Shown: in pieces, positions 29,214 through 35,082 of the stretch
Numbering within the stretch: position 1 is the stretch's first letter
Layout: every line of letters starts with the position of its first letter
DNA from: Nitrososphaeria archaeon
GTDB lineage: Archaea > Thermoproteota > Nitrososphaeria > Nitrososphaerales > Nitrososphaeraceae
Assembly: GCA_021324715.1 (NCBI GenBank)
Contig: JAJPIN010000076.1
Span: 1-35,082 of the forward strand
Reading direction: 5' to 3'
DNA: 35,082 nt
Made by a program: the position numbers and the translations under genes
Notes under the pieces: model-generated
What the model saw: the letters and a program-made list of their open reading frames with translations, nothing else
What the model was told of the DNA's origin: nothing
Databases searched by the model: none

Positions 29214-29297
29214 GCACAGCAAAATGAAGTCAAATCGTTATTTTTACACTTAGTCTTACACAAGTAGTTTGACTTTTATACTGATCAAACGCTCTAA

Positions 29298-29507
29298 TTG
29301 AGGTTGCCAATTTCAACCAATCAGTTAAAGGTCTTTTCTATAGTTGCTACAGTTGTCGGGGTTTATGGGCTTGCGATTTTTGTTCAAACTAATTCACCAA
29401 TTTTTTTATTCACTACAATTGCCAATTTGGGTCTCGCTGCTTTTTTTTGGTATAAATACAAAGCTAAAAATAAACAGATTACTTCCAAGAAGCGTAAAAA
29501 TGCATAG
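29298..29507 (+). CDS. Small two-helix membrane protein
   Basis: 69 aa, two hydrophobic segments (VFSIVATVVGVYGLAIFV; FLFTTIANLGLAAFFWY) and a basic tail; TTG start. Confidence 0.55.
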   Translation: MRLPISTNQLKVFSIVATVVGVYGLAIFVQTNSPIFLFTTIANLGLAAFFWYKYKAKNKQITSKKRKNA

Positions 29508-29518
29508 CGTGAATCTAC

Positions 29519-29938
29519 CTATGGAAAGAAAATAATCAATAAGGCCATTGCTGCAAGTGAAGCTAAAAGTATTATCGTTGCTTTCCACATAGACTTTGTA
29601 GCTGCTTCACCAATATCCCATATACCCCCACCAACGTATGTGTTCTTAATTCTAGAATAGCTATAAACTTTTTCAAAATCGGCAGAAGGTGTCCAAGAAA
29701 AGTCATATTTTGGAGTATTCTTTTTAATAGTAATTGATTCATCATAGTTTTTCTTGCCTTTTGAATCACATAATACTTCATAAGCCTCTACGATTTTCAT
29801 GAATTTTTCCTTGGCTCCTACGTTCTTATTCTTATCTGGGTGATACTTCAATGCAAGGGTTCTGAATGATTTTCTTATTTCATCTAATGAGGCATTTTTG
29901 TTCAGCTCAAGCACATTATAATAATCTCCATCATTCAT
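29519..29938 (-). CDS. DnaJ-domain protein with C-terminal membrane anchor
   Basis: DYYNVLELNKNASLDEIRKSFRTLALKYHPDKNK (HPD motif); C-terminal helix ATIILLASLAAMALLIIFFP. Confidence 0.92.
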   Translation of the reverse strand: MNDGDYYNVLELNKNASLDEIRKSFRTLALKYHPDKNKNVGAKEKFMKIVEAYEVLCDSKGKKNYDESITIKKNTPKYDFSWTPSADFEKVYSYSRIKNTYVGGGIWDIGEAATKSMWKATIILLASLAAMALLIIFFP

Positions 29939-30104
29939 ATTTTATATCACAAATATCAAATAAATAATGATTTCACTTTCTCAAAGATGTTTTTGGAACA
30001 GTACTTTTATGCCCATCTCACTTGCATGCATTGATGCCACGATAATTTAGGTCATGTCAGGATAGGAAGCATCATATACATGATGGAAATATCATTGTGT
30101 ATTC

Positions 30105-30398
30105 ATGAGCGTGGATGTTCCTGATACAAAATTCCTTGTACCTGTGAAGGGAGTGGAGAAAAGTATAAAATTAGATGATAGGGCGAAATCAGAACTGCAA
30201 GCTATAGGAATGATGGACGATAAGGGTAAGCTAAAATTGAAAGGTGTGAGTCCGAAAATGCTAAAGAAAATGAAGCTTGAAGCCGTTGATTGTCCTGTTT
30301 TTGAAAAAGAATTAGGATTCGTACAGTGTTATGTATGCAGTAACTTCCATAGCAGAATCATGGGTAAAGTATATTGTAAGGGCGAACCATTGTCATAG
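30105..30398 (+). CDS. Conserved hypothetical, Cys-containing small protein
   Basis: 97 aa; CPVFEKELGFVQCYVCSNFHSRIMGKVYC; good ORF spacing. Confidence 0.65.
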   Translation: MSVDVPDTKFLVPVKGVEKSIKLDDRAKSELQAIGMMDDKGKLKLKGVSPKMLKKMKLEAVDCPVFEKELGFVQCYVCSNFHSRIMGKVYCKGEPLS

Positions 30399-30426
30399 TA
30401 TCATCTTATTTATGCTGTAATGAGAC

Positions 30427-31869
30427 TTGACTAAAGAATTAGGCATAACAGTAAAGAAGTCATCTGATTTCAGTGATTGGTATACTCAATGTGTACTGAA
30501 ATCTGGCATAGTAGATTATTCACCAAGCAAGGGTTTCATAATACTTCGCCCATATGGATATGCTATATGGGAAATCATCAAAGATATACTTGATAATGAA
30601 CTAAAGAATACGGGACACAAAAATGGATTCCTGCCAGTTTTAATTCCTGAAAGTCTTCTTACTAAGGAAAAGGATCATTTTGATGGGTTTATGCCGGAGG
30701 TGTTTTGGGTCACAAGATCAGGTAATAGTGAACTTGGAGAAAAATTAGCAGTTAGACCAACTTCAGAGACGCTTGCATATTCCTTGTTCTCAAAATGGAT
30801 ATCAAGTTACAGAGATTTACCGCTCAAGTTGAATTTTTGGAACAGTGCGCTGCGAGCTGAAATAAAATCTACCAAGCCCTTAATCCGAAATTCAGAATTT
30901 CTTTGGCAAGAAGGACATACTGCACACACTGATGAAATAGAAGCTGATGAGGAAGTTAAGTTAATACTTGGACTTTATAAGAAATTGATTGAAGATTATC
31001 TTGCAATTCCAACTATCAGTGGACTAAAGTCAGATAAGGAGAAATTCGTTGGAGCAAAATACACCACTTGCTTAGAATCGTTAATGGCCGATGGCAAGGT
31101 ATTGCAAATGGCAACTTCTCACCATTTGGGTCAGAACTTCTCAAAACCATTTGAAATTAAATTTCTAGATAAAGATACCAATGAACACTTTGCATGGCAA
31201 ACTTCCTGGGGGATTTCCTGGAGAATTATTGGCGCGCTAATAATGGTTCACGGAGATGATAAGGGCTTGATACTTCCTCCTAAAATTTCACCAACCCAAG
31301 TGATTATTGTTCCAATTTATAAGGATGAAAGCAAAGAAATAGTGAAACAAAAGGCATGTGACTTGGAAAATAAATTAAGAGCGCATAATATACGCGCGTT
31401 TACTGACGACAGGGATGAATTTACATCGGGGTGGAAATTTAATGAGTGGGAGATGAAGGGAGTTCCTTTAAGAGCAAATATAGGGCTAAGGGACATGAAG
31501 GAAAATCAAGTTGAATTAATACGCAGGGATACTAAGGAACGGTTTTACGTAAAAGAAGGAGAATTAGTTAACAAGGTATTGATTATATTAGAAAAAATAC
31601 AATCTAACATGTTTGATAGTGCAAAAAATCAGCTTCAATCTAATACCAGAACTGCTGCGAGCTTGGCAGAATTACTCTCAATACTTGACGCAACCGGTGG
31701 ATTTGTCGCTTCTAGCTGGTGTGGAAAGAGAATATGCGAAGATCTTGTGAAGGAAAAAACAACAGCAGATATTCGGATAGTTCCATTTGATGCTAAAGAG
31801 AAAGTTTCTGCCTGTATTGCATGCGGAAATCAAGACACTATTCAAGTATACTTTGGCAGAGCGTATTAG
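30427..31869 (+). CDS. proS: Prolyl-tRNA synthetase (archaeal/eukaryal type)
   Basis: GFIILRPYGYAIWEIIKDILD, VRPTSETLAYSLFSKWI, RNSEFLWQEGHTAH, GWKFNEWEMKGVPLRANIGLRD; C-terminal Cys pair and YFGRAY terminus. Confidence 0.97.
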   Translation: MTKELGITVKKSSDFSDWYTQCVLKSGIVDYSPSKGFIILRPYGYAIWEIIKDILDNELKNTGHKNGFLPVLIPESLLTKEKDHFDGFMPEVFWVTRSGNSELGEKLAVRPTSETLAYSLFSKWISSYRDLPLKLNFWNSALRAEIKSTKPLIRNSEFLWQEGHTAHTDEIEADEEVKLILGLYKKLIEDYLAIPTISGLKSDKEKFVGAKYTTCLESLMADGKVLQMATSHHLGQNFSKPFEIKFLDKDTNEHFAWQTSWGISWRIIGALIMVHGDDKGLILPPKISPTQVIIVPIYKDESKEIVKQKACDLENKLRAHNIRAFTDDRDEFTSGWKFNEWEMKGVPLRANIGLRDMKENQVELIRRDTKERFYVKEGELVNKVLIILEKIQSNMFDSAKNQLQSNTRTAASLAELLSILDATGGFVASSWCGKRICEDLVKEKTTADIRIVPFDAKEKVSACIACGNQDTIQVYFGRAY

Positions 31870-31895
31870 TGAAGAGGTTTGAGTACTGAGAACAT

Positions 31896-32534
31896 TTGAA
31901 TATTGGCGAATTATTTTCATTTTATGACGATTTTGGCTATTTAGGCATATTGCTAATTAGTTTTGTTGGCAGTATAATTGTATTTGTGCCGATCCCGTAT
32001 TTTCCAGTTTTGATTACGGCGGCGTTTAATAATAATTTGAACCCCACATTAATTGCGCTGTCTAGTGCTATAGGCGCGGTGATTGCAAAATTAATTATCT
32101 TTTATGCCAGTTACTATGGTAGAAATGTACTTAGTCCAAAAATTAAGGTTAAAATGGTTCCTTTGCAGAGATTACTAGGCAGGTATGGTGGCATAGGTGC
32201 CTTTGTAGCTGCAGTTAGTCCTATACCCGATGATATTGTGTATATTCCATTAGGACTTGCAAAATACAGCCCTTGGAAATTTGCCATCTCAACGTTTCTA
32301 GGAAAATTTATCTTTAATGAGATCTTGGTATTGGGAGCTATCTATTTAGGAAAACCGTTTGTTAACAACCTTATGCAAAACTCAACAAATACAGATTACC
32401 TAATAGTAGTAACTGCTGCAAGTATTGCAGCTTTGGGAGTAATAGTTTATTTTGCCTTAAAGATAGATTGGGCTAAAGTTATTGGGCGCTGGTTTCCGTG
32501 GACTTTGGATAAAAATCAAGGAAACGGGCAATAA
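31896..32534 (+). CDS. VTT/DedA-like (SNARE-associated) membrane protein
   Basis: GYLGILLISFVGSIIVFVPIPYFPVLITAAF, SAIGAVIAKLIIFYASYYGRN; TTG start. Confidence 0.8.
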   Translation: MNIGELFSFYDDFGYLGILLISFVGSIIVFVPIPYFPVLITAAFNNNLNPTLIALSSAIGAVIAKLIIFYASYYGRNVLSPKIKVKMVPLQRLLGRYGGIGAFVAAVSPIPDDIVYIPLGLAKYSPWKFAISTFLGKFIFNEILVLGAIYLGKPFVNNLMQNSTNTDYLIVVTAASIAALGVIVYFALKIDWAKVIGRWFPWTLDKNQGNGQ

Positions 32535-32744
32535 GAATTACATACATTAAGGTTGATCAACCCCAAAGATCTAATGAAATTCAAATATATTATTTTGTAG
32601 TAATATCAACTCAAATGTTATAACTCGAACACCATGAATTCATAAGACTCGAAATTGAGATTTTCCTCAATATTACTAGTTTGTGTCTCCTTAACTTAAT
32701 AGATTAAAGAGAATGCAAATATTTGGAATTGAATCAAATATTCT

Positions 32745-33891
32745 TTACATCATCTTTCTAAGTCTAAAATGCATTATTCCAAGGAACGTAATCTGGCAGA
32801 TTAACGCAATGACCACTGATAACGAAATTCCTTCAATCCCAAATTCTTTTCCAAGTATTATGATAAGGATCACTTGAGTTACTTGATAAATTATAGAAGA
32901 AAATAGAACATATCTGGTAAGTTTCATTGCCAAGAATTTTGAATTCAGTGTGCCTGTTATCATCATGGGAATGATACCTAAACTCAGTATTCTTATAGAG
33001 TTTAGTGAATTTATATAATTAGGAAAGAAGACTTTCAGAATGACTGGTGCAAGAACGAAGATCAATACCGTGATAATTATAGAAAGAGCAATTCCATATA
33101 CTCTTATCTTGTTTCTATTCTTTCCGCTTGATTCTTCAGGTATTAAATATTGATAAAAACTGACCGAAATCATACTGAAAAACATCAAAAACTGAAAACC
33201 TAATTGATAATAACCTAAAATTGTATATCCATAGATAGGGGCTATAATTAATTTATCAAAATACAATAGTAACGCATTAGAGAGATTGTATGAATAAAGA
33301 TGCAAAGAGAGTTTAAATTCTTTTCTTATTTTGTCAAACCTTTTACTAAACTGGGGTATAGTTCTGAAATATGTAAGACTGAATACAAAAAAGGAAATTA
33401 TAAATCCAATAATGATTCCCTGAATTCCAAAAAAACTATACAATATTATTGACAAAACAAGTTGTGACCCTCTTGCTCCTATAATATTAATAGCATATTT
33501 TGAATACAGCTTTCTACTTAAAAGCTCATAAGAAGACATCATCCAAAAAGCCATCCCTATCACAAATAGTCCTAGTAACCAATTAAAGAGCGATACAATG
33601 ATCGCACAAACCGAAGCAGAAATTAGGATCACCTGATTTGCCTGAACATCCACTTGTTTATGTCCTTGTGGTATTAACGTCGTTACTGCAGTATTAAGAC
33701 CCAGTAACGAGATACTGGCTGAGAGGGAAGCAATTGCCACGACGTAGTTTAATTGGCCGTATTCATGAACATTTTGCAAAGTAGCTAGTAATAGCCAAAA
33801 AATCCCAGTAAGTGATGCACCAACAAAATTACCTAATGTTATGTAGATTAATCCTTCATGGCGACGAACCGATTTGAATATCTTTTTTCAT
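32745..33891 (-). pseudogene. Polysaccharide/oligosaccharide flippase (Wzx/MATE-like) with apparent 5' frameshift
   Basis: 344-aa multi-TM ORF (32745-33779). The frame continues upstream as KKIFKSVRRHEGLIYITLGNFVGASLTGIFWLLLATLQN before an in-frame TGA; ATG at 33891-33889 is joined by dropping one A from the A6 run (33883-33888). May be a functional gene with a sequencing error. Confidence 0.65.
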
Positions 33892-33966
33892 CTCCAATTA
33901 GTGACTTATTTTATGACATAATTTGAATCATTGTAGAATGTAACCAATTTATTTAGTAGACTCAAT

Positions 33967-35025
33967 CTAAGATTTATTCTCAATTGTTTTTGAAATCATA
34001 TTAAACCATCCTCTCGTTTCACTCTTAACTACATAACATCTGATTCCAGATAGAAATGTTCGTAACATTTTTTTTTCGTCCTCTAATAATTCAAATGCCG
34101 TTCTATTATCTATATCAATATACTTTAGAAGCTCTGCATAAGGAGGAAAGATAAAGGCGTCATCGCTGTTTTCAACCGCAAGATCTAGTGCCTTATCAGT
34201 ATCCAGTGGAATAATGTCATCGCCCTCTCTTTTAAGAAAATACAGGTTATCTACAGTAGTATCATTTTTTATTATTGCGTCATGCAAAATTGAATTGATA
34301 CTATATTTTGGAGGTCTGACTATGGATTGGCCGATTGTATTTATCGTAAAAATGGGCACATTTAACTTGGCTAATTTGTGCATAAACGCCCTTCCCGTTT
34401 TAGAATGAACCAAACTTCGTACTCTCATACTAGGATCAGTGTCACGCGTATTAGACACACTAACCGCGGTTTTAAAAGTATGGGAACTAATGGTCATAGG
34501 TTTCGGAAAACAAAGAGCCTGATTGGGCAATTTTATTATTGTCATATCGTCAGAGAGAAATGAAAATCCATTTTTCACACATTTTAAAACAGTTGTGGTT
34601 TTTCCCGTATCCGGTGGAGCTGATAGAAGTAATCCAGACTCATTTTTGTCCATACAAGCAGAATGCAATAATATGAATCCTTTTGAGATCAAAAGGAATC
34701 GTAACAATGGTTCGACGAGGTTAACATAAAGCACGTGCCTCGACTTGGATATTAATTTATTTACAGTCACCTCAATTCTCTGACCAAAATCAATGCTGAA
34801 CTGTGCACCTGCTGAACCTAAATGTTCTGTATAGAGTATCCTGTTTGAATTTGCAGATTTATCTTGCAAAATTTTTCTAGTTAACCTCAATCCTCCTTCT
34901 AGCGAATCCAAGGTTCTTATGGATAAATCCCAATCACTAAATTCATTCGACTTGAAGTATTCTAGTTCATATAATATTACATCAGATTGAACTTTTATTA
35001 TCTCATGAATATTATAGTAATACAA
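33967..35025 (-). CDS. HprK-like P-loop kinase/ATPase domain protein
   Basis: Walker A SAPPDTGKTTTVLKC preceded by GFILLHSACM, then FLSDDMTIIKL; HPr-kinase-like layout seen in surface-polysaccharide and peptide-modification loci. Confidence 0.7.
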   Translation of the reverse strand: MYYYNIHEIIKVQSDVILYELEYFKSNEFSDWDLSIRTLDSLEGGLRLTRKILQDKSANSNRILYTEHLGSAGAQFSIDFGQRIEVTVNKLISKSRHVLYVNLVEPLLRFLLISKGFILLHSACMDKNESGLLLSAPPDTGKTTTVLKCVKNGFSFLSDDMTIIKLPNQALCFPKPMTISSHTFKTAVSVSNTRDTDPSMRVRSLVHSKTGRAFMHKLAKLNVPIFTINTIGQSIVRPPKYSINSILHDAIIKNDTTVDNLYFLKREGDDIIPLDTDKALDLAVENSDDAFIFPPYAELLKYIDIDNRTAFELLEDEKKMLRTFLSGIRCYVVKSETRGWFNMISKTIENKS

Positions 35026-35082
35026 CTGAATTTAAATAGATATCAATCTACAACACTTTATTAAAGTTATACATACTATCAA

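Noticed and set aside
34214-34729. Plus-strand small ORFs opposite the HprK-like gene
   Set aside because: Antisense to a CDS with a clear Walker A motif.
1-35082. CRISPR arrays, rRNA, tRNA genes or intact transposons
   Set aside because: No regularly spaced repeats, tRNA T-loop-like motif sets, rRNA stretches or transposase-like proteins were recognised by eye. A tRNAscan-SE/Infernal run would be needed to be certain.

Overview
The window reads as an ordinary housekeeping chromosomal segment of an archaeon. It is most likely an ammonia-oxidising thaumarchaeon of the Nitrososphaera/Nitrosocosmicus type; this is inferred from gene content and composition, not from a search. Evidence includes archaeal aRF1, archaeal ProRS and NadM, AT-rich short intergenic regions, many small Cys-rich proteins, and a methylmalonyl-CoA mutase/epimerase module compatible with the 3-hydroxypropionate/4-hydroxybutyrate cycle. 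Other contents: six branched-chain amino-acid enzymes (ilvD, ilvC, ilvB-ilvN-leuA-leuB), three aminoacyl-tRNA synthetases (cysS, metG, proS), ahcY, rpiA, thrC, nadE, and an asparagine-synthetase-like ATPase lacking a glutaminase domain. The right edge enters a probable surface-glycan locus (flippase plus HprK-like P-loop protein). Reading by eye also recovered items absent from the ORF track: a decayed response-regulator receiver domain (about 13460-13820), a 50-aa YHS-domain protein (24757-24909), two 42-aa Cys-rich mini-proteins (4904-5032, 12238-12366), a 49-aa membrane protein (5143-5292), an edge-truncated CDS (1-404), and an apparent one-base frameshift in an A6 run at the start of the flippase. 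I saw no CRISPR array, rRNA, convincing tRNA or intact mobile element. No strong candidate for a wholly new multi-gene system is visible. The most interesting items are the Cys-rich GATase-less AsnB-like protein, the frameshifted flippase, the REC pseudogene, the unannotated micro-proteins, and the gene-poor 24.9-25.75 kb region.
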